A DNA stretch of 38,401 bases, from positions 1 through 38,401 of the IMG/VR virus record IMGVR_UViG_3300034072_000566. One strand, written 5' to 3'. This DNA comes from a virus. A model generated the notes under the pieces. The model saw only the letters and a list, made by a program, of their open reading frames with translations. It searched no databases and was not told the origin of the DNA. Both the position numbers and the translations under genes were made by a program. Each line of letters starts with the position of its first letter. Positions within the stretch are counted from its first letter, which is position 1. Shown piece after piece: positions 21,362 to 29,391 of this stretch.

Positions 21362-22398
21362 GCTTGCACCTTTGGCCGTCGCTTCACCACTCGCTGCCGG
21401 CCTGCCTGTAACTTTGTCACGCGCCGCCATTCCGGCCTGTAACCGCTGTCCTCAGTCTCGCCTTTTGCTGGCGTTGGCAGTAGTGCAGCCAGATAGTCTC
21501 TAATTGCCGGGCACCATGCTCCCGCGGTGTGGTTCATCACGTTTGCATCTGCTGTGCGGGCCTGTAGTTGTTCGGGCGTCAGTCGATCTGTAATGCGGGC
21601 GAAGAATGGTTTCGGATGCCACGGTTTGCCGCGGTACACGTTGCCGTAGAGCACTTCCCACAGGTAGGTATTCTGGTGCAGGTTGTATTCGGTGAACAAC
21701 TGACGGAGTTTGTTTTTCTCGACTGTGTGTGGAAGGTGGGTTGCGTAGTCGTAGTTGGTGCGGCCGTTGGCTCGCAAGGCTTGCATCGTGTTGCTCTTGC
21801 GGCGCTGCCAACTGTTCCGGCGATCTTCAACCCATCGCGTTGCTCGTGGCGTGTCGAGCTCATCCCACGTTGTCGGTTTGATCAAATACACGTCGTCCAT
21901 CATCCAAACGAATTCGCTATCAATCTGCGGGTGACTGGCCATCGTCCACATTTTCGCCAGCATGTCACGGAACCCGCGGTTGCCCTGTGGCTCCACTCTG
22001 GCCTGTTCAATGACATGCCCACGATACCACGGCGGACGGTCGCCGATGATTGTGATTTTAGCCTCGCCGTTGTAGTGCGTTTCAACGGAGCGGATTGACC
22101 AGCGGAGTTCGTCGGCGCTTGCGCCGGCGTGCCAGTAGGGCCAGACAAATTGAACGGCCGAATCCCTGCGCTTGAATGAGCCGCAGCCGCCACAGGAGCG
22201 GGGTTGTGGGCGGTAGTGGCCTGCGTGTTGCTTTGCGAGTAGTAGGCGGTCGGTTTGGGCGAAAAAGTCTGGTTCACGGGCGAAGGGGCAGATGCTGCAG
22301 GTGTCAAGCGAAACAGTGCCAGTGTGAAAGAGGTCTTTGTGATTGCCGCAGGCAGCGCGACCTTCACTGACTAATCCACGATACACGCAAGGCTTCAT
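21358..22398 (-). CDS. Stealth-like glycosyltransferase with a Cys-rich N-terminus
   Basis: 346 residues. Residues 1-75 contain six Cys (4, 17, 34, 37, 69, 72), a probable zinc module. The rest resembles Stealth/capsular-phosphosugar transferase-like proteins: ELRWSIRSVETHYNGEA, ITIIGDRPPWY, and SEFVWMMDDVYLI with the DD of the GT-A type (about 166-173). It overlaps the previous gene by four bases and the next by four. It is predicted to modify a glycan. The weakest point is the family assignment, not that it is a real enzyme gene. Confidence 0.7.
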   Translation of the reverse strand: MKPCVYRGLVSEGRAACGNHKDLFHTGTVSLDTCSICPFAREPDFFAQTDRLLLAKQHAGHYRPQPRSCGGCGSFKRRDSAVQFVWPYWHAGASADELRWSIRSVETHYNGEAKITIIGDRPPWYRGHVIEQARVEPQGNRGFRDMLAKMWTMASHPQIDSEFVWMMDDVYLIKPTTWDELDTPRATRWVEDRRNSWQRRKSNTMQALRANGRTNYDYATHLPHTVEKNKLRQLFTEYNLHQNTYLWEVLYGNVYRGKPWHPKPFFARITDRLTPEQLQARTADANVMNHTAGAWCPAIRDYLAALLPTPAKGETEDSGYRPEWRRVTKLQAGRQRVVKRRPKVQA

Positions 22399-23069
22399 GC
22401 TGGCACCGGTTGAATAGTGATAGTGCTTGGCAATCCCGGATCTTCGCCTGTCAGGAAATTACAGTTGCACGGGCTTCCAAACCCTGTTGTCGGCATAAAC
22501 GGGCGAGACATGCTCCATCGCCTGAAATTCAAGTACAATGTGACTGTATCGAGACAATTGCGGTCCCAGTTTTGCGGAAATGAATAACCCGCAACGGATA
22601 CTTCGTAGAAACTGTTGCGAGCATTGTACTCCATGTACGCGATTCGGACTCCGATGTAGTCTACTGCTGGACTTAGGTTGAATGACATGCGGACGCGACT
22701 CGTGGACAGCCGCGGCTTGAAGCATGGCACGTTATTAAAGTTTCCATGCAGCGCCCACTCTTCGCTGAAATACTCGCAATAAAACGGATCGCTAGTTTGC
22801 CCGGGAATTAAAAAGCGCCTGTACAGCCTGTAGGTTTTCTGCTCTGTGTATGTCTGACAGCAACTTTTGCTCGTCGCGAAAGCGCTAGTGTAGTTCCATG
22901 CCATTTCATACACTGCAGCGCTTACGCCATCACGACAACTTATGCAATCACTGGTGATAATGGGGGCCTCGCTCTGACCACTGGAAAGCGATCCTGATGG
23001 CGGTATCGAAAGGCTAAAACTGGATTCGCCTCGATCTCGCACGCATCGACAACCACACCCAACAAACAT
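22395..23069 (-). CDS. Cys-rich hypothetical protein, 224 aa
   Basis: Contains twelve Cys (GCGCRC at residues 4-9, DCISC, KSCCQTY, FYCEYF, VPCFKP, NRNCLD, SPCNCN). The remainder is beta-rich, with TSRVRMSFNLSPAVDYIG. ATG follows GGAGGCGGTT. No family recognised; it may be a tail-tip or surface protein by position. Cys-rich phage tail proteins can carry structural disulfides. Confidence 0.7.
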   Translation of the reverse strand: MFVGCGCRCVRDRGESSFSLSIPPSGSLSSGQSEAPIITSDCISCRDGVSAAVYEMAWNYTSAFATSKSCCQTYTEQKTYRLYRRFLIPGQTSDPFYCEYFSEEWALHGNFNNVPCFKPRLSTSRVRMSFNLSPAVDYIGVRIAYMEYNARNSFYEVSVAGYSFPQNWDRNCLDTVTLYLNFRRWSMSRPFMPTTGFGSPCNCNFLTGEDPGLPSTITIQPVPA

Positions 23070-23078
23070 AACCGCCTC

Positions 23079-23522
23079 CTACAACCCGCCCCCAGGCCCC
23101 GGCGGGAACAGACTTGGGTCTGACGCAATCGCCGGGTCACTCCCTGCGGATGATATGCTCTGACTGTCGGGAGCACAATCCGCCCCGTAGGGCTGCCACT
23201 CGCCGTCGATCCATTCAATCTTGATATACGTATCCGCGTCAATGGAAATGTTCTGGAAGCGGTTGTAGACCGTGACTTCGGTGTTCGTGAGTTCAAGATT
23301 CCCCGCTGCGTTTTTGCGGAGCAGGCGGGCGCGGGCTGTTGATGGGTCCGCGAGCGTGTCTTCGGCGGCAAATAGGTCTTCAAGTAAATAGGCCTGGCGG
23401 TTGCGTTGACCAATGATGCCGCGCGTTCGGCCGCCCACGTTGTTGCGGATGTCTGCAGCGTAGTCTCTGACGACTCGCCGAATCAATGCGACGAATTCAC
23501 CACTCAGCAGATAGCTGCTCAT
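23079..23522 (-). CDS. Conserved protein of unknown function, distal tail position
   Basis: 147 residues. AYLLEDLFAAEDTLADPSTA, then LTNTEVTVYNRFQNISI and ADTYIKIEWIDGEWQPYGAD, matches a protein type I associate with Planctomycetes genomes and their prophages (an EDL.AAEDAL segment, then an IE.I.G.W.P segment). Function unknown. The ATG overlaps the stop of the upstream gene. The C-terminus is Ser/Pro-rich. Confidence 0.7.
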   Translation of the reverse strand: MSSYLLSGEFVALIRRVVRDYAADIRNNVGGRTRGIIGQRNRQAYLLEDLFAAEDTLADPSTARARLLRKNAAGNLELTNTEVTVYNRFQNISIDADTYIKIEWIDGEWQPYGADCAPDSQSISSAGSDPAIASDPSLFPPGPGGGL

Positions 23523-24364
23523 GTCAGCGGCAGTGTTGAAAAGGCGCGGGTTTTGTAGACGGCGAATGTGCGATAGACGGCCGTGGTTGGTGATGGATTG
23601 TCGAGCTTGCGGCCGTTGCCGTCAAGGAGAAACGGTAGTTTCGGGTCGGTTCCATCGTCCATTGTGATTTGTTCCCGCTTGTCCGGGTCCGTTGCAATCT
23701 TCTGTGTGTAGCCGATGTCAAGTAGCGACAAATCCCAGCCGTCGCGTTGCAGAGCAATCGTAAACCGGACATTGCGGAATGCGGTTGTGTCGCGGCGCTC
23801 AACTGGTCCGACAGATACCCGCTGCATTTTTGCTTTGCCTGCCGTAATGCTCACGCCGTCGATCGTGAATGTGTCGGAATTCACGGCGTCCTGATAGTCC
23901 AAGATCCATGTCGGAACCGCGGTCAAGTTCTTCTCGACGGTCACCACGCGCCGACTATCGTCAATGGTCGGCATCGGGTCAAAATACTCGCCTGCGGAAT
24001 TGGTGATGGCGTTCTCATCTTTGTCTGCGATTGCCACTCGCTGAAATTGTTCTGTTTCCCACGTGATTCGTGCGGGGTCGAGTGTTGCGACGGCATTCAG
24101 CACCCGCTCTGTGGAATAGTGGGCTGTGACGGTCCATTCCTTCCACCCCGCCACGCATTTCACGTCGAGCTTGTTGCAATAGGCGTTTGCGTCGCCAGGG
24201 TGCGGGCTGCTGATAACCGGCAAACCGAGAGCGCTGCCGACCGCGTAGGCTGTGTCTGTAAGGGCTGTTGTTTCGAGCCGGAACACGCGCGTGTATGATC
24301 GCTCACCGCGATCGTTGGTGGCTGTGCGCCCGAGTGGGTCTTCGCCCTTGAGAACAACCGTCAT
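23519..24364 (-). CDS. Phage tail protein (distal tail, unnamed)
   Basis: 281 residues. Beta-rich sequence including GWKEWTVTAHYSTERVLNAV, then ETEQFQRVAIADKDENAI, NSAGEYFDPMPTIDDSRRVV, and a DTFTIDG stretch. It directly follows the tape measure gene with a four-base overlap, the position of distal tail or baseplate-hub proteins in siphoviruses. Family assignment is by position. Confidence 0.65.
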   Translation of the reverse strand: MTVVLKGEDPLGRTATNDRGERSYTRVFRLETTALTDTAYAVGSALGLPVISSPHPGDANAYCNKLDVKCVAGWKEWTVTAHYSTERVLNAVATLDPARITWETEQFQRVAIADKDENAITNSAGEYFDPMPTIDDSRRVVTVEKNLTAVPTWILDYQDAVNSDTFTIDGVSITAGKAKMQRVSVGPVERRDTTAFRNVRFTIALQRDGWDLSLLDIGYTQKIATDPDKREQITMDDGTDPKLPFLLDGNGRKLDNPSPTTAVYRTFAVYKTRAFSTLPLT

Positions 24365-25992
24365 GCGACACCTGCCGTTTGTATTGTGAGGATGGCATCA
24401 GTGACGCCGTCCAGTTTCGCCGCGATGTTTTTATTCATTTGATTGACGGCCGCAACCTGTGGGTCTTTGGTTTGCATGGATCGCAGGATTGCACTGAATG
24501 CCTCCTGTGAACCTTTCTGCATGGCGCTTGCGGCTTGAAATTCGGCTGGCCTGATCGGCGTAGTTGGGCCGCGGAAGTCCTCCTCAGCCTTCTGCAGTGC
24601 CTGTTGAGCCTGCAGGTCTGTAAGCAGATTCGCGGCTCGCAGCACGTCAATTTCCATTTGTCGATCGAGCAGTTTATCGGCTGGTGTTTTCAGGCTTTCG
24701 ATAATCACCTCTGCCCGTGACTGCATCGCCATCTGCTGTTGCTCTGCAGCCCTCGCTGCGCGTTCGATTTCATCGGCGATGGCCTGTTGTTTCTTTCGCT
24801 CTTCCTCCTGCAGTCGCAAGACTCGCATTCGCTGCATTTCCATGAATCGCAACTGCTTCAGGTCGCGATCAGTAGCTCCAGCCTGAGCCAACTTTTCAAG
24901 TTCAATATTGAATGAAGTCGTCTCGCCCCGCAGAATTCGCAACTCATCCCGCATGGCAGCGATTCGCGACTGTGCATCTGCGCTGCCAGTCATTTTTTGC
25001 TGCACATCATCGTCGCCCAACTGGTCAGCGAGTGCTTTTTGTTTTTTCTCTGCGTTTGCCAATTCTTCATTCATCGCGCTGGTTTGCGACACCACAACAG
25101 CAAACGCACCCGCAGCGACAAGAGCGGCACCCGCAAGAATAGCCCAGCCTTTTGGGCCACTCAGAGCCAGCACCAACACCTGCTTTTTGGCGTACAGGTC
25201 GAGAGCAAGGTTGAGGATTTTGAATGCAGCCACAACTGCCGCAAGAGCCACAGCCCCGCCGGCAATGGCAGCAAACAACTTCGGTGATGTTGCGACCAAT
25301 TCGGCGATTACTTTTGCGACTTTTGTAATCGCAGGAGCAAGTGCGGCACCAAACCGCGCAGCGATCATGCCAACTGACATTCGCATGGTATCGAGAGCGT
25401 CTCCGGCAGCAGCGGCTGATGTTGCCATGTCATCGGTGAATGCCAGCCCGAGTCGTTCGGCTTCTGCCTGCATTTCACTGATACCATCCGATCCCGCCCG
25501 CAATAGCGGGACGATCTTCCCTGCAGACTCGCCGAATACTGCCATTGCGGCATTCAGTCGCTTTGTCGGGTCGTCAATTGCTCGCACGGCATCGGCAAAT
25601 TTTTTGAACTGCTGATCCGGCGTGAGTCCGATCAGATCCTTTGTTGTGAGTCCCAGTTTCCCAAGGGCTTCCGTGGCGGTAGCGCTGCCCTTGCTGAGTT
25701 CATTCAGAAACCGCTGCATTTTCACCATCGACTCTTCGACGGCCTGAATACTGGTTCCTGAGAGTTTTGCAGCGTAGCTTAATGTTGATAATTCACTGGC
25801 GGCGACACCCGTGCGCAGACTCATTTTATCGAGAGCATCGCCCATGGAGATGAACTGATAAACGGCCGCAGTGGCAGCGGCAGCCGTGGCAGCAGCGAAC
25901 ACATCCAACTGCTTCTTCGCAGACTTCAGCGCGGCATTCAGTTTTGCACTGCTCGCTGATATGTTGATTACCAGGTCGCCGATACTAGCCAC
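24361..25992 (-). CDS. Tail tape measure protein
   Basis: 543 residues, short for this role. The N-terminus, IGDLVINISASSAKLNAALK, then long Ala-rich helices and hydrophobic segments (about 225-300), is typical of phage tape measure proteins; middle parts form coiled coils (EEERKKQQAIADEIERAA). Follows the chaperone pair, as expected. Starts at a GTG with AGGGG upstream that overlaps the chaperone stop. It sets tail length; 543 residues suggest a tail of about 80 nm (inference from about 1.5 angstrom per residue). Confidence 0.88.
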   Translation of the reverse strand: MASIGDLVINISASSAKLNAALKSAKKQLDVFAAATAAAATAAVYQFISMGDALDKMSLRTGVAASELSTLSYAAKLSGTSIQAVEESMVKMQRFLNELSKGSATATEALGKLGLTTKDLIGLTPDQQFKKFADAVRAIDDPTKRLNAAMAVFGESAGKIVPLLRAGSDGISEMQAEAERLGLAFTDDMATSAAAAGDALDTMRMSVGMIAARFGAALAPAITKVAKVIAELVATSPKLFAAIAGGAVALAAVVAAFKILNLALDLYAKKQVLVLALSGPKGWAILAGAALVAAGAFAVVVSQTSAMNEELANAEKKQKALADQLGDDDVQQKMTGSADAQSRIAAMRDELRILRGETTSFNIELEKLAQAGATDRDLKQLRFMEMQRMRVLRLQEEERKKQQAIADEIERAARAAEQQQMAMQSRAEVIIESLKTPADKLLDRQMEIDVLRAANLLTDLQAQQALQKAEEDFRGPTTPIRPAEFQAASAMQKGSQEAFSAILRSMQTKDPQVAAVNQMNKNIAAKLDGVTDAILTIQTAGVA

Positions 25993-26293
25993 GTTTTGCC
26001 CCTAACATTTCTAAGGCTGCAAACATTGTATCCACCGTGGCCTCTGGCTCTGGCGGTCGCTGTCTCCACCAATGAAAGTGCCACGGATCGACTGGTTCTG
26101 CTTTGCCGCCTGTCATGTAGTTGGTGATCAGTGCTGCAATCTGTGCCAGTATTTCGTGAGTGCCAGCATGCCCGATTGGTTCTGCCAAGTCCTTCGCTTG
26201 CCATTCAATGAACTGAGCGGGAGTCATTTGCTCAAGCATGCCATCGACATCAGTGGTGTGAGCCACGTGCTCCGCCAGACGCAGCGCCGTCAT
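25985..26293 (-). CDS. Tail assembly chaperone C-part (lambda T-like, DUF4035-like)
   Basis: 102 residues. MTPAQFIEWQAKDLAEPIG matches the T-like motif (MTxxEFxEWxAxxxLEPFG). Its ATG overlaps the stop of the upstream chaperone gene (ATGA). It is expected to be translated mainly as a fusion made by -1 frameshifting at 26314-26320, and possibly also from its own ATG. Confidence 0.8.
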   Translation of the reverse strand: MTALRLAEHVAHTTDVDGMLEQMTPAQFIEWQAKDLAEPIGHAGTHEILAQIAALITNYMTGGKAEPVDPWHFHWWRQRPPEPEATVDTMFAALEMLGAKRG

Positions 26294-26679
26294 GCGGGCT
26301 GCGTCGACTCGGAGTTTTTTGCCAGTTCCTCTGCGTCCTTGCCTGTGATACCCGACACCTCAAGCGCCGCATTGACCAGCCGCTCCACGATGCCGCAGTT
26401 CTGCTCACCGATCGCTGAAATGTCTGCATCCGTAAACAGTGGAACGCCGTGATCGTCGCGACAGCATCGCACCACCAGACGTTCGCGCACGCGCTTAGCT
26501 TTCGCATTCGGCTTGCCGTCCTTTCCTTGCTGTTCTGACTGAAAATCGGTCCACTCTTTTGCATTTAACGGCCACACCGGCACGACGCAACCCGGGCCAA
26601 ATTCTGGCACGGGAACGTCGACAGGCTTCGGTGCCATCGGCTGCAGAAACTGGTCTCGACTGATTACGGTTCTACTCAT
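26290..26679 (-). CDS. Tail assembly chaperone N-part (lambda G-like)
   Basis: 129 residues from the ATG at 26679 (GGAGG nine bases upstream; an ATG three codons earlier overlaps the ribosome binding site). Middle region VPVWPLNAKEWTDFQSEQQ, then ERLVVRCCRDDHG and ALEVSGITGKDAEELAKNSE, fits tail chaperones. The slip site A AAA AAC is in the last codons before the stop. It folds the tape measure during tail assembly. Confidence 0.75.
   Translation of the reverse strand: MSRTVISRDQFLQPMAPKPVDVPVPEFGPGCVVPVWPLNAKEWTDFQSEQQGKDGKPNAKAKRVRERLVVRCCRDDHGVPLFTDADISAIGEQNCGIVERLVNAALEVSGITGKDAEELAKNSESTQPA
26314..26320 (-). promoter_or_regulatory. Programmed -1 frameshift slip site A AAA AAC
   Basis: In frame GCA AAA AAC of the G-like gene, the heptamer A AAA AAC fits the X XXY YYZ rule. 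A -1 slip continues CTC CGA GTC GAC GCA GCC CGC ATG ACG, directly into the T-like ORF, giving a G-T fusion. This is the arrangement known from lambda G/GT and most long-tailed phages. The exact reading frames were checked by hand. Confidence 0.85.
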
Positions 26680-26956
26680 CGGTCTCATCCTCCTCGGTTG
26701 GTGGCGTGTAAAGTCGCCTGATTGCAGACTGGGCAGCGGCGATCTGCTGAACAGTCATACCGCACGCTTCGCGGCATTCATCATCTTCAGGAACCGCAAT
26801 GCCTGCCCGAACATCGACGGCCGGACGCGACAGGGCATGAACCGCTGCATCAACGATTGTTCCTGCAGCGATTACGCGGCGTCCATTTTTGATTGTAACG
26901 AGTGCTGGGTCGCAAAGGTCGCCGGCGTCTACGTCACGGGTGTATCTGCATTTCAT
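26672..26956 (-). CDS. Hypothetical protein, 94 aa
   Basis: Starts MKCRYTRDVDAGDLCDPALV; contains VIAAGTIVDAAVHALSRPAV and an acidic C-terminus (PTEEDETDE). Located between the tail tube and the chaperones, so a tail-assembly role is likely by position. The stop overlaps the chaperone start. No family recognised. Confidence 0.65.
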   Translation of the reverse strand: MKCRYTRDVDAGDLCDPALVTIKNGRRVIAAGTIVDAAVHALSRPAVDVRAGIAVPEDDECREACGMTVQQIAAAQSAIRRLYTPPTEEDETDE

Positions 26957-26968
26957 GATTGAACCTCA

Positions 26969-27406
26969 TCAGGTGGGCCACGTGACGTTGCCGGAAATCT
27001 TGATTGTAACATCAGACCGAAGGATGTCGGCCGCGTCGCCATTCAGATCGACGCCCAACCCGACGCCCGTGAATGTGATCGTGCTGGTTGACGTGTCCGC
27101 GGCTTTGATTCGCCATGGAATTTCAAGAGCAGCGCCCGTCGTTTCGAGGTGCCCGGAAACCAGAATATCAGTCAGCGCCTGATGCCCTGCGAGGGCCAAA
27201 TCATGAATCAGCGAGAACGTCACACTGCCGCTTTCGGTGTAGCCCGTTGGGCTGTATTCGATACCGACAGTGCCATCCAGCGTTCGGCTTTCAACAGTCT
27301 CGGTTGCGCCGCCCGTCACCGCAAAATTGGTGATCTGTGCGACGGCTGTGAAGTTGGTTCCCGAGCCGATTTCGAGCACCGTACCTTTGACTTTTGTCTT
27401 TGCCAT
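26969..27406 (-). CDS. Tail tube protein
   Basis: 145 residues. KGTVLEIGSGTNFTAVAQIT, then ESRTLDGTVGIEYSPTGYTE and SGSVTFSLIHDL are typical of the major tail (tube) protein of non-contractile tails: beta-sandwich with a TLDGT segment. The C-terminal DVTIKISGNVTWPT strands fit. Its position, between the joining genes and the chaperones, supports it. There is no sheath gene, so the tail is siphovirus-like. Confidence 0.85.
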   Translation of the reverse strand: MAKTKVKGTVLEIGSGTNFTAVAQITNFAVTGGATETVESRTLDGTVGIEYSPTGYTESGSVTFSLIHDLALAGHQALTDILVSGHLETTGAALEIPWRIKAADTSTSTITFTGVGLGVDLNGDAADILRSDVTIKISGNVTWPT

Positions 27407-27417
27407 TTCATGAATCC

Positions 27418-28068
27418 TTATGCGTTGAAATCGGAGGGATAAACGTGAGTTGTTTTGCCGTCAGGGCCAATCACTGAGACCATTTCCTCAAGATGCCCAA
27501 TTCGGCACGTCGGGAGAACGTAAAGGCTATTGTCTGCTGCTTTCCACTCGCGCCAAAAGTAGATGTCCTCGTCCACTCGATCATCACCCCAGCGGCCGTC
27601 GAAATCAGGTTGCGACCAGAACCATGGGCGAGAGACTTGACGGAGGGCAGACGTGCGGAGCAGTGTAAGGCCGAAGTGGGCTGTGGCGACTTCGAGCGGC
27701 TCTTTGTCGATCGTGACGTAACCATCCTGGTCTGATCCGACAGTCAGAAGCGGCGACGGTTTGCCCCTGCGAGCCTGCAGGGCTGCGAGGGCGTGAATGT
27801 GTTCTGATTCATGGAATACCGTCATCAGGTGCAGGAGTTGCTTTGCGGTAAACCATGAGTCACCGTCGATGGTCAGAATCCACTCCGCCCCCTGATCCAT
27901 TGCGGATTCCATCAGACGGGTCATGCACTGCCCGTAGAACACACCCTGAGCGGTCATGAGCGGAATACCGATCTGCCTCAGTGCTGCCTCGATCTGTGTG
28001 CGTGCGGCTGTGCACTCCCATCGCGGGAGCGTCATGATTGCAATAATTCGTGCGCTGGCTGTTGTCAT
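27418..28068 (-). CDS. Glycosyltransferase (GT-A fold) inside the tail module
   Basis: 216 residues. The start IIAIMTLPRWECTAARTQIE, then EWILTIDGDSWF (DxD-type DGD at 68-70) and the middle RGKPSPLLTVG, WSQPDFDGRW, DDRVDEDIYFWREW, identify a family 2-like GT-A glycosyltransferase. The ATG overlaps the stop of the upstream gene. Known of the family: transfer of sugars from nucleotide donors. The substrate is unknown. Its insertion between tail-completion and tail-tube genes suggests a link with virions or with late expression. Confidence 0.8.
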   Translation of the reverse strand: MTTASARIIAIMTLPRWECTAARTQIEAALRQIGIPLMTAQGVFYGQCMTRLMESAMDQGAEWILTIDGDSWFTAKQLLHLMTVFHESEHIHALAALQARRGKPSPLLTVGSDQDGYVTIDKEPLEVATAHFGLTLLRTSALRQVSRPWFWSQPDFDGRWGDDRVDEDIYFWREWKAADNSLYVLPTCRIGHLEEMVSVIGPDGKTTHVYPSDFNA

Positions 28069-28583
28069 CGCTTCGTCAGTGCCCTTGTTTGCCGCTCAAG
28101 TGTTTTCCCTGCTGCTTTTGCCATGGCGGCCTTCGCTCTGCCTTGTGAGCGTGCCCAAGCGTTTTGAACGACTCCGGGCTGCTGTGGTCGCATGATTCCT
28201 GTAGATGCGTTGTTGAGCGTCTTGCGTTTTCGTGGCGGATTTTGAAGGCCTGCCCCGAGAATCCACCAATGTACATTCTGCCCGCTGATCCCCACACCGC
28301 CTTTATTGCGCCCACTGCGGACTGCCACCAGATCCTTTTTCTTACCGACTCGAAAACCGACTTTTGCTGTGATTCGCCCTTTGCGATTTCGCTTGACCGT
28401 AACGCCAACCGTTTTGCGGACATGCTCGACGGGTGATTTGAGTTCTTTGCGGATCTGGTTTGCGACGACGTTCAACCCGCCTCGCAATGCGCTCATCATG
28501 ATGGCGATTGCGTCTTTATCCCCGAGCAGCGTCAGGCGACGTGCAATGTCCTCCAGCCCCTCCAGTTCAAAATTCAGCTTCAT
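28065..28583 (-). CDS. HK97-gp10-like tail completion protein
   Basis: 172 residues. LEGLEDIARRLTLLGDKDAI, then NVVANQIRKELKSPVEHVRKT, a basic stretch (VKRNRKGRITAKVGFRVGKK) and a conserved WWILGAG near the centre are typical of HK97 gp10 / minor tail family proteins at the head-tail junction. It overlaps the previous and next genes by four bases each. Confidence 0.75.
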   Translation of the reverse strand: MKLNFELEGLEDIARRLTLLGDKDAIAIMMSALRGGLNVVANQIRKELKSPVEHVRKTVGVTVKRNRKGRITAKVGFRVGKKKDLVAVRSGRNKGGVGISGQNVHWWILGAGLQNPPRKRKTLNNASTGIMRPQQPGVVQNAWARSQGRAKAAMAKAAGKTLERQTRALTKR

Positions 28584-29035
28584 GGACTCGGCTCCACCTC
28601 CACAACCAAATACACGCTTGCGACGAATAATCGAGACGTGTGCAGGGCGGTTTTGTCGGGAACAGCCTTAATATCGTTTTCGATGTCAAAAACCATCACG
28701 CGGCCGTTCGACGATCGAAAGTTATTGAGCCTCTGGAATATCTGCCGGCAGAGTAGTTTGAGCGGGTCGATTTCGTCGGGTGTGACTGCTTGCAATTTCT
28801 TTCGCAACCAGACGCGGATCACGTGGCGGGTGTTGTCTTCAAGGTCGCACGTCTCAATCAACTGCTCTTCGGACTCGCTGCAAACGTCAACACGCAAACC
28901 AACAATCTCTTCGAGTGGGTCCACCAGTTGTTCGCTGTAGGTTGCTTTGAGGTCCAATTCGTAGGCCGTCCCGGAATTGATCCGGTCTGTGATTGCCTGC
29001 ATAGCCTCAATGGATGGTGCGATGGTCGCCGGCAT
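28580..29035 (-). CDS. Tail terminator-like protein
   Basis: 151 residues. ATIAPSIEAMQAITDRINSG, then YELDLKATYSEQLVDPLEEI and NTRHVIRVWLRKKLQAV, with YLVVEVEP at the end, fit the helical/beta pattern of tail terminator proteins that stop tube growth. Its start overlaps the stop of the head-tail joining gene (TAATG). Assignment rests on position and shape more than on motifs. Confidence 0.55.
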   Translation of the reverse strand: MPATIAPSIEAMQAITDRINSGTAYELDLKATYSEQLVDPLEEIVGLRVDVCSESEEQLIETCDLEDNTRHVIRVWLRKKLQAVTPDEIDPLKLLCRQIFQRLNNFRSSNGRVMVFDIENDIKAVPDKTALHTSRLFVASVYLVVEVEPSP

Positions 29036-29376
29036 TACTGCACCTGCTTACTGTGAAGGCGAACCATCTTCGGTGACGTAATGCGGAACACCTTTTCGCC
29101 AGCAAATGGCTGCAACTCAAAACGCTGGTTCCCGGCGATGATTAGATCACCGGGAAGCGGCGTTGCGTATGGAAGGGCGATGTTGCGGGCGATCCAGTCC
29201 ACGGGCCGGATTTCCAACACACCGCCGTTTCCGTTGTCCTGATATTGCGTTCGGCCTGCCGCTCTGCGGAGAGTAATTGTGGTGGACTCCGTGCCGCGGA
29301 TGTATGTGCATGACTCGCCTGCCTCTGTGAGTAGGTCGTCGGTCATGTCGCCAATAGCGTCATCGAAGTCACTCAC
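29035..29376 (-). CDS. Head-tail joining protein
   Basis: 113 residues. The GTG at 29376 has GAGGTG upstream. AIGDMTDDLLTEAGESCTYI, then RGTESTTITLRRAAGR and PGDLIIAGNQRFELQPFAG, match head-tail joining proteins of the lambda gpFII/HK97 gp7 kind. It fits between the decoration protein and the tail terminator genes. Confidence 0.7.
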   Translation of the reverse strand: MSDFDDAIGDMTDDLLTEAGESCTYIRGTESTTITLRRAAGRTQYQDNGNGGVLEIRPVDWIARNIALPYATPLPGDLIIAGNQRFELQPFAGEKVFRITSPKMVRLHSKQVQ

Positions 29377-29391
29377 AAATCACCTCACAGA

